Assembly (NCBI GenBank): GCA_945881835.1
Contig: CAMCVP010000001.1
Location: 248,001-312,000 of the forward strand
Direction: 5' to 3'
DNA: 64,000 nt
From: Chryseobacterium gleum
GTDB taxonomy: Bacteria > Bacteroidota > Bacteroidia > Flavobacteriales_D > Sanyastnellaceae
Made by a program: the position numbers and the translations under genes. The notes below the pieces were generated by a model. That model was given only the letters and a program-made list of their open reading frames with translations. It was not told the DNA's origin and made no database searches. Positions 1-8,069 of this stretch are shown here, piece by piece. Position 1 is the first letter of the stretch; the number at the start of each line of letters is the position of its first letter.

Positions 1-1
1 A

Positions 2-58
2 AGCGAGGCATTGTTCAAGAAAATACTTGACGTTGTAGTTGACAATGATGACGGTTAA
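2..58 (+). CDS. 3' end of an unidentified gene (partial)
   Basis: Frame 2 is open from the left edge and ends in TAA, giving a tail that reads SEALFKKILDVVVDNDDG. It converges on recR, whose stop lies 24 bp further on. The acidic VVVDNDDG ending resembles a real protein C-terminus, but 18 residues are too few to name a family. It could be chance open frame; the only support is its position just before a convergent gene. Confidence 0.35.
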   Translation, partial: SEALFKKILDVVVDNDDG

Positions 59-81
59 ACGCATTTGGCTAAGATACAATA

Positions 82-696
82 TCAAGAGTTTGCTTTTCCG
101 TAAGGAACGCGTTGCTGCAAACTGCGTCCAAGCGTAATTTCATCGGTGTATTCCAACTCTGCGCCAACGGCAATGCCGCGAGCAATAGAGGTAATTTCAA
201 TTGGAAGAGCTTGTAATTTTTTCGAGATATAAAACGCAGTGGTTTCTCCTTCCATAGTCGCATTGAAGGCGAAAATGATTTCAGTCACGTGATCACGCTC
301 GCAGCGTTCCACTAAACTTTGAACGGTTAAGTCCGAAGGACCAATGCCGTCCATGGGAGAAATAAGTCCGCCTAATACATGATACAATCCGTGAAACTGC
401 GAAGTGCCTTCCACCGCCATCACATCGCGAATATCTGCTACCACGCACACCGTTTGCTTGTCTCGTCGGTCGTTGGAACAAATTCCGCAGAGCTTATCGT
501 CTGAAAGGTTGTGGCAATTCGAGCAGAATTGAACATGCTGTTTCATGAGTTGAAAGGAAGAAGAGAAGCGCTCCACTTCATCGTTCGAACGGCGCAGAAG
601 ATCTAGCACCAAACGAAGCGCTGTCTTGCGTCCAATGCCAGGCAAAGACGACATTTGGTCAACGGCAGCTTCTATCCATTTCGAACTTGAACTCAT
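82..696 (-). CDS. recR: Recombination protein RecR
   Basis: RecR works with RecF and RecO to load RecA onto gapped DNA during recombinational repair. The 204-residue product matches the usual family length of about 200. It has an N-terminal helix-hairpin-helix (LPGIGRKTA, about residue 18), a four-cysteine zinc site (CSNCHNLSDDKLCGIC, about 58-73), and a Toprim domain starting at VCVVADIRDVMAVEGT. The ORF track extends 26 residues further, but that stretch is unlike the family; the ATG at 694-696 gives MSSSSKWIEAAV, the expected RecR start. It is divergent from the symporter at 787, with about 90 bp of shared upstream DNA. Confidence 0.96.
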   Translation of the reverse strand: MSSSSKWIEAAVDQMSSLPGIGRKTALRLVLDLLRRSNDEVERFSSSFQLMKQHVQFCSNCHNLSDDKLCGICSNDRRDKQTVCVVADIRDVMAVEGTSQFHGLYHVLGGLISPMDGIGPSDLTVQSLVERCERDHVTEIIFAFNATMEGETTAFYISKKLQALPIEITSIARGIAVGAELEYTDEITLGRSLQQRVPYGKANS

Positions 697-786
697 GGCA
701 GCGAAATTACATGCTGTTGTTCGAAACCTTTTCAATAAACAAAAAGACTTTTCAAAAAAATCGATTAATTGCAAAGAAAAACGCGC

Positions 787-2265
787 ATGTCTCCTCTTGT
801 AATTGCATTGGTTCTTATTGTGTACTTCATTGCTCTTTTCGCGGTGGCTGTTGTGACATCTAAAAAAGCCGACAACGCCTCGTTCTTCAAAGCGAATAAA
901 AGTGCGTCTTGGGTTTTGGTTGCTTTCGGAATGATTGGCACATCTCTTTCAGGAGTGACCTTTGTTTCAGTGCCAGGAACCGTGAGTATTGTTGGCATGC
1001 AGTACTTCATGATGGCACTTGGATTTTTTGCAGGATATTTTGTCGTGGCTTTTGTTCTGTTGCCGCTCTACTACAAATTGAATTTGACTTCCATCTACTC
1101 GTATTTAGAAAAGCGCTTTGGTTCTCCGGCGTATGAGCTCGGTGCGTTATTTTTTATTCTGTCGCGAACAGTAGGCGCCTCGCTGCGCCTGTTCTTGGTG
1201 GTGAACGTCATTCAGTTTTTAATCATGGATGCGCTGGGAATTCCATTTGCGGTGACTGCTGGAATTACGCTGCTCATGATTTTGGCATACACCTACAACG
1301 GAGGTGTGAAGACGATTGTCTGGACAGACACCCTTCAAACATTTTTTATGTTGTCGGCCTTGGTGGGTTGTGTGATTTATATTTTGAATCAACTCGGTGG
1401 ATGGGATGCAGCGTGGCAAGCCATTTCTAGTACCAAGGCGACAAGCGGATTGGATTTGGCCTATGTGTTTAACGGCGATGTTCTGCATAAGAAGTATTTC
1501 TTGAAACAGTTTTTGGGCGGTGCATTCATTACGATTGCCATGACAGGATTGGATCAGGAAATGATGCAGAAGAACATCAGTGTTTCCAATTTGAAAGACT
1601 CACAGCGCAACATGATATCGTTCAGTGCGGTTATGGTAATTGTAGTTGGAATGTTCTTGTTTTTAGGTGCGTTGCTCTTCGTTTACATGCAGCAGTTTCA
1701 GTTGGAAAAAGCATACGTGGGCGATGCTATTTTCCCGAACATGGTTATGCAACACATGCCTCCAATTATGGGATTGTTGTTCATTGTAGGATTGGTGAGT
1801 GCGCTGTTTCCCTCGGCCGACGGGGCTATTACGGCGTTGACGGCTTCTTTTTGCATTGACTTGCTTCGCTTTTCGAGGATGGATAAAAGTGAAGAAGAGA
1901 AAGCAAAGATTCGCAAACGCGTCCATTTGGCCTTTACGGTTTTGTTCTTTTTCATCGTTCTTTATTTCCGTTGGTTGAATGAAAAGACGATTGTAGATCT
2001 GCTCATGGATTTAGCTGGATACACCTACGGACCTTTGCTTGGCTTGTTTGCTTTCGGCATACTTACGCAACGCGTATTTATAGGCAGCAAATGGAATGTG
2101 GTGGTGATATGTTTGCTTTCTCCGGTGCTGACTTATTTGCTTGCCTTGAATAGTAAGGCGTGGTTCTTCGGCTACGAAATGGGAGCAGAGAATCTTATTG
2201 TGAATGGTGCTATAACGTTCGGCTTACTTTACTTGCGAAGCAGTTCGCGTCAAAATCTTGCGTAG
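787..2265 (+). CDS. Sodium:solute symporter (SSS family)
   Basis: A polytopic membrane protein of 492 residues that should use the sodium gradient to import a solute. The translation has about 13 hydrophobic segments, beginning with PLVIALVLIVYFIALFAVAVV. The SSS signature region follows (SASWVLVAFGMIGTSLSGVTFVSVPG, about residues 40-65), as does the conserved GGVKTIVWTDTLQ loop (about 175). The substrate cannot be read from sequence; sugars, amino acids, vitamins and sialic acid are all known for the family. The ORF track starts at a TTG (769); the ATG at 787 (MSPLVIAL) fits the family better. The 3' end converges on paaD through a small hairpin. Confidence 0.92.
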   Translation: MSPLVIALVLIVYFIALFAVAVVTSKKADNASFFKANKSASWVLVAFGMIGTSLSGVTFVSVPGTVSIVGMQYFMMALGFFAGYFVVAFVLLPLYYKLNLTSIYSYLEKRFGSPAYELGALFFILSRTVGASLRLFLVVNVIQFLIMDALGIPFAVTAGITLLMILAYTYNGGVKTIVWTDTLQTFFMLSALVGCVIYILNQLGGWDAAWQAISSTKATSGLDLAYVFNGDVLHKKYFLKQFLGGAFITIAMTGLDQEMMQKNISVSNLKDSQRNMISFSAVMVIVVGMFLFLGALLFVYMQQFQLEKAYVGDAIFPNMVMQHMPPIMGLLFIVGLVSALFPSADGAITALTASFCIDLLRFSRMDKSEEEKAKIRKRVHLAFTVLFFFIVLYFRWLNEKTIVDLLMDLAGYTYGPLLGLFAFGILTQRVFIGSKWNVVVICLLSPVLTYLLALNSKAWFFGYEMGAENLIVNGAITFGLLYLRSSSRQNLA

Positions 2266-2303
2266 CATCTTTCGCTAGAATCTTCGACTTCGTCGATTAG
2301 ATG
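2265..2303. repeat. Nested inverted repeat between convergent genes
   Basis: Between and overlapping the stops of the symporter and paaD sits a nested palindrome. The outer arms are GCATCT and AGATGC; the inner hairpin is TCGAC-TTC-GTCGA (2284-2296). There is no long T-run, so it is not a classic intrinsic terminator, though it may fold at the end of either transcript. The TTC triloop resembles the mini-hairpin arrays elsewhere in this window. Confidence 0.5.
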
Positions 2304-2785
2304 CATTTGAAATAATCAAATGGCTCTTTGCAATCTTCGCATTTGTAGAGCGATTTGCAGGCGGTGCTTCCGAATTGAGAGACCATAGCGGTTTGCGAAG
2401 ATTTGCAACGCGGGCAGCGCACGTCGCGCAGTTTACCCATGAGAAGGTTTTTATCTGCGCTGCCCTTTTGTGGCGGCGCAATGCCATACGCTTCCAACTT
2501 AACACGTGCTTCTTCGGTCATCCAGTCTGTTGTCCAGGCCGGAGAAAGAATCGTCTTCACATCGAAATTTTCAACGTGCATTTCCACCAACATTTCGCGA
2601 ACGTCTTGCTCTATGGCATGCATCGCCGGGCAACCCGAATAGGTTGGTGTAATCAAAACAATAACTTTGTTGTCTTCGAGCTGAACATCGCGCACAATGC
2701 CCATTTCAACCACATTCAAGACGGGAATCTCTGGATCTTCCACTTCTTTGAGAAACTCCCAAATTTCTTGAATCGAGTAATTCAT
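2297..2785 (-). CDS. paaD: Phenylacetyl-CoA epoxidase subunit PaaD
   Basis: PaaD is thought to help mature the iron centre of the phenylacetyl-CoA 1,2-epoxidase complex (aerobic phenylacetate breakdown) rather than catalyse the reaction. The 162-residue protein has an N-terminal MIP18/DUF59 domain (EIWEFLKEVEDPEIPVLNVVEMGIVRDV; TPTYSGCPAMHAIEQDV). The C-terminus has two CxxC pairs (CPRC and CEDC) ending in EPFDYFKCI, as is typical of PaaD. That zinc-type tail separates it from SufT-like DUF59 proteins. It is the last gene of the minus-strand paaBCD operon, one base after paaC. Confidence 0.93.
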   Translation of the reverse strand: MNYSIQEIWEFLKEVEDPEIPVLNVVEMGIVRDVQLEDNKVIVLITPTYSGCPAMHAIEQDVREMLVEMHVENFDVKTILSPAWTTDWMTEEARVKLEAYGIAPPQKGSADKNLLMGKLRDVRCPRCKSSQTAMVSQFGSTACKSLYKCEDCKEPFDYFKCI

Positions 2786-2786
2786 T

Positions 2787-3536
2787 TTACCACTTTGAAT
2801 TCGGGTAAGTTCTTTGAAGAAATTGCATTTCGCTCAACAGATGTCCGAGATGTTCGGTGTGCTTTCCTTCGCGTCCGCCTTTGTGCATCCATCCTGAAAC
2901 AGGCATTTGCAGAGTGGCTTCATTCAAAGTCGCTTGAACATTTTCCATCCAGGTTTGATGAAGACTTTCAACGTTTGGACAAATACCCGTTGCTGAAAGA
3001 TCTGTATCGTTTGCATTTGGAATAAACCATTCACCGGTGTAACTCCAAATGTTGTTCACTGCTTTTTGAATGCGTGCATGACTTTCTTCCGTTCCGTCGC
3101 CCATGCGCAAAACCCAGTCACGACCGTGTTGCAAGTGGTAACGAACTTCTTTCACAGACTTCAATGCAAATTCTTGAAGGAAGGTGTTACTCGATTTAGA
3201 AAGTTCAGTTAGATATAAGTTGTACCATTCCGAATACAAATACTGACGGGCAATTGTAAAGGCGTAGTCTCCGTTTGGAAGTTCCAACGCTAAGAAATTT
3301 TTGTAATCCCAAGCGTCGCGAAGGAATGCCCAATCGTCTTCTGTTTTGGTGTCTCCGCTGGCTTCTGCTAAATGCTTGAAAAGTAACGTTGCCTGACCAA
3401 TGTAATCCAACGCCATGTTGCTTAATGCAATGTCTTCTTCCAACACAGGTCCGTGACCGCACCATTCCGAAAGGCGCTGTCCGAGTATAAGGTTGTTGTC
3501 TGCTAAATGCAGCGCTAATGCTTCTTCTTTCTTCAT
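2787..3536 (-). CDS. paaC: Phenylacetyl-CoA epoxidase subunit PaaC
   Basis: PaaC is the structural partner of the diiron subunit PaaA in the ring-epoxidising complex. The product is 249 residues, the normal family length. Recognisable blocks are LALHLADNNLILGQRLSEWCGHGPVLEEDIALSNMALDYIGQA near the N-terminus and EVRYHLQHGRDWVLRMGDGTEESH in the middle. It lies between paaB and paaD with gaps of 1-2 bases, so the three genes are almost certainly co-transcribed. PaaC alone is not expected to be active; the catalytic PaaA is not encoded anywhere in this window. Confidence 0.94.
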   Translation of the reverse strand: MKKEEALALHLADNNLILGQRLSEWCGHGPVLEEDIALSNMALDYIGQATLLFKHLAEASGDTKTEDDWAFLRDAWDYKNFLALELPNGDYAFTIARQYLYSEWYNLYLTELSKSSNTFLQEFALKSVKEVRYHLQHGRDWVLRMGDGTEESHARIQKAVNNIWSYTGEWFIPNANDTDLSATGICPNVESLHQTWMENVQATLNEATLQMPVSGWMHKGGREGKHTEHLGHLLSEMQFLQRTYPNSKW

Positions 3537-3538
3537 GA

Positions 3539-3826
3539 TTACATGTGTCCGATTTCGTCAGGGATGTCGTAAAATGTTGGGTGACGATAAACTTTGTCGT
3601 TTGCTGGATCGAACATAGCGTCTTTGTCTGCCGGAGCAGAGGCTGTGATTTCAGAACTTGGAACTACCCAAATGCTCACGCCTTCCATGCGACGCGTGTA
3701 TACGTCACGTGCATTTTCAATCGCCATTTTAGCATCTGCTGCGTGTAAACTTCCAACGTGTTTGTGCGCTAATCCGCTTTTGCTGCGGATGAATATTTCC
3801 CATAAGGGCCAGTTCGACTTACTCAT
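3539..3826 (-). CDS. paaB: Phenylacetyl-CoA epoxidase subunit PaaB
   Basis: A small (95-residue) subunit that bridges PaaAC heterodimers in the epoxidase. Family features are WPLWEIFIRSKSGLAHKHVGSLHAADAKMAIENARDVYTRR and the later SIWVVPSSEI. The ORF track starts 15 residues upstream, but the ATG at 3824-3826 (MSKSNWPLWEIF) is the family-like start. It is the first gene of the operon here. In most paa operons paaA precedes paaB; at this locus the DNA upstream is instead a short divergent promoter region and a Crp/Fnr gene. Confidence 0.93.
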   Translation of the reverse strand: MSKSNWPLWEIFIRSKSGLAHKHVGSLHAADAKMAIENARDVYTRRMEGVSIWVVPSSEITASAPADKDAMFDPANDKVYRHPTFYDIPDEIGHM

Positions 3827-3893
3827 AATTTCTAATTCTTGCAACGAATTTAATCCGATTCGCGTGTACAAAAATCAGTTTCCATAATAATTC

Positions 3894-3901
3894 TATATTT
3901 G
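3894..3901 (+). promoter_or_regulatory. -7 promoter box of the Crp/Fnr gene
   Basis: TATATTTG matches the Bacteroidota -7 consensus TAnnTTTG and lies 25 bp before the regulator's ATG. The -33 element is weak (a TTTC-like stretch near 3879). The roughly 100-bp gap also serves the divergent paaB transcript, so an operator for the regulator is likely here, but no clear palindrome was seen. Confidence 0.5.
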
Positions 3902-3926
3902 TGAGGAAAATCATCACCCCAATTCT

Positions 3927-4562
3927 ATGTCGAATCTTTCTGTAGCTGAGTTCCAACAAGTGTTTCCCGATATCTACGAGCGTAGTACGGTAGAGGTTAT
4001 TTTAGAAACGGCCAAGTTGAAAAAACTACGCGCAGATGATTGGATGGTAGACATTGGAGATCCCATTGTTTACATGCCATTATTGTTGAAAGGACAATTG
4101 CGTATTCTTCGTGAAGATGAAGAAGGGCATGAGTTGTTGCTGTATTACATTCGTCCAGGTGAAACGTGCGCTATGTCCCTTACTTGCTGCAGCGGAAACG
4201 CGGTGAGCAATGTTCGCGCGGTAGCCGAAGAAGACACAGAGTTGTTGCTTTTGCCCATTCAGATTATTGATGAATGGACCACGAAGTACCCTTCCTTCAA
4301 ATCGTTTATTCTTAAAACGTATCAGCGAAGATTTGAAGAATTGCTGAACACGATAGACAGCATTGCTTTTCATAACCTCGATGATCGCTTGTCGCAATTG
4401 CTGAAACAGAAATCAGAGAAGGAGGGAAGTGAACTGAAAACCACACACCAAGAATTAGCAAATCAGTTGAATTCTTCTCGCGAAGTTATTTCCCGTTTGC
4501 TCAAGCAAATGGAGCGAAAAGGAAAAATTCAAATGGGAAGAAATAAGATTACTCTTTTATAA
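3927..4562 (+). CDS. Crp/Fnr-family transcriptional regulator
   Basis: A 211-residue one-component regulator. The N-terminal two thirds are a cyclic-nucleotide-binding-like beta barrel (VDIGDPIVYMPLLLKGQLRILREDEEGHELLLYYIRPGETCAMSLTCC). A long dimerisation helix follows. The C-terminal winged helix-turn-helix is TTHQELANQLNSSREVISRLLKQMERKGKI (about residues 170-200). The N-terminal cysteine cluster of true FNR is absent, so oxygen sensing through an Fe-S cluster is unlikely; the ligand is unknown. It is divergent from paaBCD, and control of that operon is an inference from position only. The 3' end overlaps the convergent Kazal gene by 14 bp. Confidence 0.9.
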   Translation: MSNLSVAEFQQVFPDIYERSTVEVILETAKLKKLRADDWMVDIGDPIVYMPLLLKGQLRILREDEEGHELLLYYIRPGETCAMSLTCCSGNAVSNVRAVAEEDTELLLLPIQIIDEWTTKYPSFKSFILKTYQRRFEELLNTIDSIAFHNLDDRLSQLLKQKSEKEGSELKTTHQELANQLNSSREVISRLLKQMERKGKIQMGRNKITLL

Positions 4563-5700
4563 TTCTTTGGGTTACGTTTCCGTCTTTGCTTGTTAGTTTA
4601 ATCAAGTACATTCCTGCTGGAAGGCTTGATAAATCAAGTGTTTTCTTTTTGCTGAGGAATGAGTCTTCCAAAACTGTTTGTCCGGAAATTGTTATCACAG
4701 TCAGCTCTTTTCTTCCACCTAAATCTGCATTGATTTGAATAGAACCGGTCGTTGGATTCGGGAAGATTTCAATTTGTTCCATCAATTCATTCACACCAAC
4801 TCCGCATTCACCCGCGGTGAAATGCACTATACCGTGGAAATAGATAGCATCGCAAGAATTTCCATAGGTGACACCGTCACAACCACACACAGGATCGTAA
4901 ATCGTTAAGCAACCGATGTTTGGATCTATGAGTGAAGAATCCACACAGACTGCCGAGGATGCGCAGTTACTCAAGCATTCTTCAAGAGTGGAATAAAATG
5001 AAGTGGAATAATCGAGGTTCCCTGCAATATACCCGCATCCACTGTAACCGGAACATGAAATGCCATTAGAGGCGAAACCCAAGAACATATCACACATACC
5101 GAAATCAATTCCCTCTACAATACTGCATTGTACGGCTTGTTCAATACAAGGTCCATCTGTATAACTTATGACTCCTCCGTAGTATGTGGCTTCACACGCA
5201 TTGGAATAAGTCACGTTGTTGCATCCGCAAACAGGCATCCAGATCATCGGGCAAAGCATGGTTGGGTCAATTAAAGTTGAATCAATACATTCCAAAATAA
5301 CGACGGTATCTCCAAGGCATTGGCTGTTGCAAGCGTATGTTGAAGTGAAAAACCCAGCGGTGTAGTCTATTCCGTCAGTACCAATATATCCACAACCACT
5401 GAGCGAAACACAACCGCTGTCGGTAAGAGCTATTCCCAAAGGCATAGCACATTCACCGAATCCAACACCGAGCGGAATAGGAAGGCACGGAGAAGTAGTG
5501 CATTCTCCGTCGGTAAATTGCGTAACTCCACCGTAGTTAATTGCCTCGCAGGAATTGGCGTAGGTATTTCCATCACATCCGCATACGGGTGCCCAGATTG
5601 CAGGGCAAATAGCGTTCTGGTTTATAAGTGATTTGTCTATGCATTGTGCAGATCCGATTAGCGCACTAACGGTGAAGAGCAATGTGAAAAGTTGTTTCAT
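4549..5700 (-). CDS. Secreted Kazal-type protease-inhibitor-like protein with T9SS tail
   Basis: A 383-residue secreted protein. The signal peptide is MKQLFTLLFTVSALIGSAQ. Three Kazal-like modules follow, each with the pattern C-P..W.PVCGC(D/N)..TY.N.C.A..(Y/F).G....T.G.C (near residues 20-67, 135-180 and 245-298). Between them lie two copies of a different cysteine-rich module (…GCGYI…Y…FYSTLEECLSNC). The C-terminus (about 303-383) is a type A T9SS sorting domain (EIFPNPTTGSI…LSSLPAGMYLIKL…). Export through the T9SS and anchoring or release at the cell surface is predicted. Kazal domains inhibit serine proteases, but no target can be assigned. Inter-module similarity indicates internal duplication. 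Confidence 0.85.
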   Translation of the reverse strand: MKQLFTLLFTVSALIGSAQCIDKSLINQNAICPAIWAPVCGCDGNTYANSCEAINYGGVTQFTDGECTTSPCLPIPLGVGFGECAMPLGIALTDSGCVSLSGCGYIGTDGIDYTAGFFTSTYACNSQCLGDTVVILECIDSTLIDPTMLCPMIWMPVCGCNNVTYSNACEATYYGGVISYTDGPCIEQAVQCSIVEGIDFGMCDMFLGFASNGISCSGYSGCGYIAGNLDYSTSFYSTLEECLSNCASSAVCVDSSLIDPNIGCLTIYDPVCGCDGVTYGNSCDAIYFHGIVHFTAGECGVGVNELMEQIEIFPNPTTGSIQINADLGGRKELTVITISGQTVLEDSFLSKKKTLDLSSLPAGMYLIKLTSKDGNVTQRIIKE

Positions 5701-5742
5701 GATAATGAGATAAAATATAGAGTCAAAAGGTTGTTTGAGTTG

Positions 5743-5769
5743 AAAAATAAAAGCCCTTTCGGGCTTTTA
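5743..5769 (-). terminator. Intrinsic terminator after the small acidic gene
   Basis: Perfect 9-bp stem TAAAAGCCC / GGGCTTTTA with a 4-nt loop. On the minus strand it is followed by T-rich sequence. It sits just downstream of the acidic-protein stop codon and before the Kazal gene. Confidence 0.8.
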
Positions 5770-5772
5770 AAA

Positions 5773-6117
5773 TTAGTCTTCGTCTTCGTCAGATTCATCG
5801 GCGTCGTCAGCAACGTCGTCGTTGTCATCCTCATCGTCGTCATCGTCATTTGAATCGTCATCTGATTTGAATCCATCAATGTCATTCAAGTTCAAACCGT
5901 CATCGTTTCCTTCTTCCTCATCGACCTTCATGTTCTTGTCAATCTTGAACAAGTAAATGGTGTCTTCCGTGCGGATTTCAAGAGCTTTAATAAATTCACC
6001 TTTTGGAGTGGTGAAAGAAACTAAGTGTTCATTTTCGAAACCGTTCGGATAAGCGGCTTCAATTAATGCAGCATGTTCGTCAGTTATGCTGTTGTAGTCT
6101 TTAATTACGCGTTTCAT
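5773..6117 (-). CDS. Small acidic protein, conserved Bacteroidota type
   Basis: A 114-residue protein in two parts. An ordered N-terminal part of about 65 residues (MKRVIKDYNSITDEHAALIEAAYPNGF…FTTPKGEFIKALEIRTEDTIYLFKID) is followed by a strongly acidic, low-complexity tail of Asp and Glu. Similar small proteins are common in Bacteroidota and are sometimes mislabelled DNA primase; nothing here supports primase activity. The acidic tail suggests binding to a basic partner or nucleic-acid mimicry, but that is speculation. It is a single gene closed by its own terminator, 17 bp downstream of the deoxyhypusine-synthase-like gene. Confidence 0.8.
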   Translation of the reverse strand: MKRVIKDYNSITDEHAALIEAAYPNGFENEHLVSFTTPKGEFIKALEIRTEDTIYLFKIDKNMKVDEEEGNDDGLNLNDIDGFKSDDDSNDDDDDEDDNDDVADDADESDEDED

Positions 6118-6134
6118 AATTCAAAAAAAAACTC

Positions 6135-7112
6135 TTAGTGATTTAATAGCCAAGCAAAAATAAGAGGAGCAACAATTGTCGCGTCGCTTTCAATAATAAA
6201 TTTAGGAGTGTTAATGTCTAATTTACCCCAAGTAATTTTTTCGTTTGGAACTGCACCGCTATACGATCCGTAACTGGTGGTGCTGTCTGAAATCTGACAG
6301 AAATAACCCCAGAATGGAATGTCGTGCATTTCCATATCTTGATAAAGCATAGGCACCACACAAATTGGGAAGTCACCTGCAATACCGCCGCCGATTTGGA
6401 AGAATCCAACTCCTTTTCCACCTGAGTTCTTGGTGTACCAATCTGCTAACCACATCATGTATTCAATACCGCTCTTCATAGTGGTAGGCTGAATTTCACC
6501 TTTGATGCAATAGCTAGCGAAAATATTTCCCATGGTGCTATCTTCCCATCCTGGACAAATGATTGGAAGGTTACGCTCTGCAGCAGCAATCATCCAAGAG
6601 TTCTTCGGGTCAATTTGGTAGTATTGTTCCAATACACCGCTCAAGATCATTTTGTACATGAACTCATGCGGGAAATAACGCTCGCCTTTCGCTTGCGCAT
6701 CTGCCCAAAGTGCATGAATGTGTTTTTGCAATCTTCTGAATGCTTCTTCCTCTGGGATACAGGTGTCGGTAACACGGTTCAATCCACGTTCCAACAAACC
6801 CCATTCTTCTTGCGGAGTTAAATCGCGGTAATTCGGAACACGCTCGTAGTGATCATGAGCCACAAGGTTCATAAGATCTTCTTCGAGGTTCGCACCGGTG
6901 CAAGAGATAATGTCAACCTTCCCAGCGCGAATCATTTCCGCCAAAGAAATTCCTAACTCTGCAGTAGACATAGCTCCTGCTAGAGTGATCATCATTTTGC
7001 CACCTTCTGTTAAGTGTGCTTCGTAACCTTTGGCTGCGTCAACCAAAGCCGCAGAGTTGAAGTGCAAGTAATTGCTCTCCATGAACTCACGCATTGTAGA
7101 ATATTTTCCCAT
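6135..7112 (-). CDS. Deoxyhypusine synthase family protein
   Basis: In eukaryotes and archaea this family transfers the aminobutyl group of spermidine to a lysine of eIF5A. Bacteria lack eIF5A, and some bacterial homologues make homospermidine or other polyamine products. The 325-residue protein keeps the NAD-binding region (TLAGAMSTAELGISLAEMIRAGKVDIISCTGANLEEDL) and the conserved GGGIAGDFPICVVP. It also keeps the catalytic lysine in ITWGKLDINTP (about K297). The arginine decarboxylase two genes upstream supports a role in polyamine metabolism. Which polyamine is made cannot be told from the sequence. Confidence 0.9.
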   Translation of the reverse strand: MGKYSTMREFMESNYLHFNSAALVDAAKGYEAHLTEGGKMMITLAGAMSTAELGISLAEMIRAGKVDIISCTGANLEEDLMNLVAHDHYERVPNYRDLTPQEEWGLLERGLNRVTDTCIPEEEAFRRLQKHIHALWADAQAKGERYFPHEFMYKMILSGVLEQYYQIDPKNSWMIAAAERNLPIICPGWEDSTMGNIFASYCIKGEIQPTTMKSGIEYMMWLADWYTKNSGGKGVGFFQIGGGIAGDFPICVVPMLYQDMEMHDIPFWGYFCQISDSTTSYGSYSGAVPNEKITWGKLDINTPKFIIESDATIVAPLIFAWLLNH

Positions 7113-7205
7113 AGTGTTCGCGAAATTCGAACATCAATTCGAATTTTCAATAAAAAAGTTTGTGATTTTTTTTTAGGGTAAGAATGTTGAAAGAAAAACA
7201 AGCGT

Positions 7206-8069
7206 TTATCTGATTGCTTTTTCAGTGCGTTCATTCACCAATTTCACAATGTGACGAATGGTTCTGCGCTTGATGATTCGCTCCAGTTCTTTGTCGGTTC
7301 CCTCATTAACGAGATATTGAAATTTGAATTTCACGAATTCATTCGTAACGGCAAAGACTTTCAAATTGAACGATCCCGGTTGAATAGAAGAATGGAATTC
7401 CTTTATGCCTCCTACAATTTCATTTTCCAATTCAATTACATCGTTTACTGCGAGAATATCAATTTCAAAATCGAGACTGGTTTTTTTGATTTCTCTTCGA
7501 GTGTAGTTCACAATATCTGAACTGAAAACAACGCTATTTGGAATGTAAATCAAATCGTCGTCTTCGTTAATCAAGTGAACGCTGGAAAGCGTAATGTCTT
7601 GAATCTTACCTTTGTGAAGACCAATAGAAACTTCGTCGCCAATATTCACCACACGCGCAAAAGTCATGTACATTCCATTGATGAAATTCGAAATGTAGTC
7701 TTTTGCAATCAACACAATGGCAGCGGCTAGCAACGAAAGCGTAGTCAGAGCTTTTTCCAACGAGATGTTGAGAATAGCGAGTAGAAGAAGCCCTGCATAA
7801 AGTGCGAAAAGCACTTTTTTGATGTGACCAATTCCATAAAGAAAATTGTCTCGCTTACCAACCAATTCCGAACGGTAAAAAAGCACAACAACCTGATGAA
7901 TGATGTCTGTGATAAAAACGGTAATAGCCACTCTGAAAACAGATTCAGCCATGTAAGAGACATACGGAAATTGCTTCACAAATTCAAGAATGCCATTCTT
8001 GTAAGTAAACGCTGTCGTTAAGACAATGAGCAAAACAAATAAATGAATACTCGAATTCCGTTTAATCAT
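7206..8069 (-). CDS. MscS-family mechanosensitive channel
   Basis: A 287-residue membrane channel likely to open under membrane tension and release solutes during osmotic downshock. Three to four transmembrane segments occupy the first 125 residues. The pore-lining helix region is LTTLSLLAAAIVLIAKDYISNFINGMYM, followed by the MscS beta domain (VNIGDEVSIGLHKGKIQDITLSSVHLINEDDDLIYIPNSVV). The start overlaps the arginine decarboxylase stop by 8 bp, so the two are probably co-transcribed. Pairing of a channel with polyamine genes might be meaningful or simply operonic convenience. Confidence 0.9.
   Translation of the reverse strand: MIKRNSSIHLFVLLIVLTTAFTYKNGILEFVKQFPYVSYMAESVFRVAITVFITDIIHQVVVLFYRSELVGKRDNFLYGIGHIKKVLFALYAGLLLLAILNISLEKALTTLSLLAAAIVLIAKDYISNFINGMYMTFARVVNIGDEVSIGLHKGKIQDITLSSVHLINEDDDLIYIPNSVVFSSDIVNYTRREIKKTSLDFEIDILAVNDVIELENEIVGGIKEFHSSIQPGSFNLKVFAVTNEFVKFKFQYLVNEGTDKELERIIKRRTIRHIVKLVNERTEKAIR

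Noticed and set aside
2375-3025. 216-aa plus-strand ORF opposite paaD/paaC
   Set aside because: The opposite strand carries clear Paa proteins; this frame has no family-like motifs and spans two real genes.
5697-5885. 62-aa Thr/Met-rich minus-strand ORF
   Set aside because: Frame-shifted shadow of the Asp-rich tail of the 114-residue protein, crossing its terminator.
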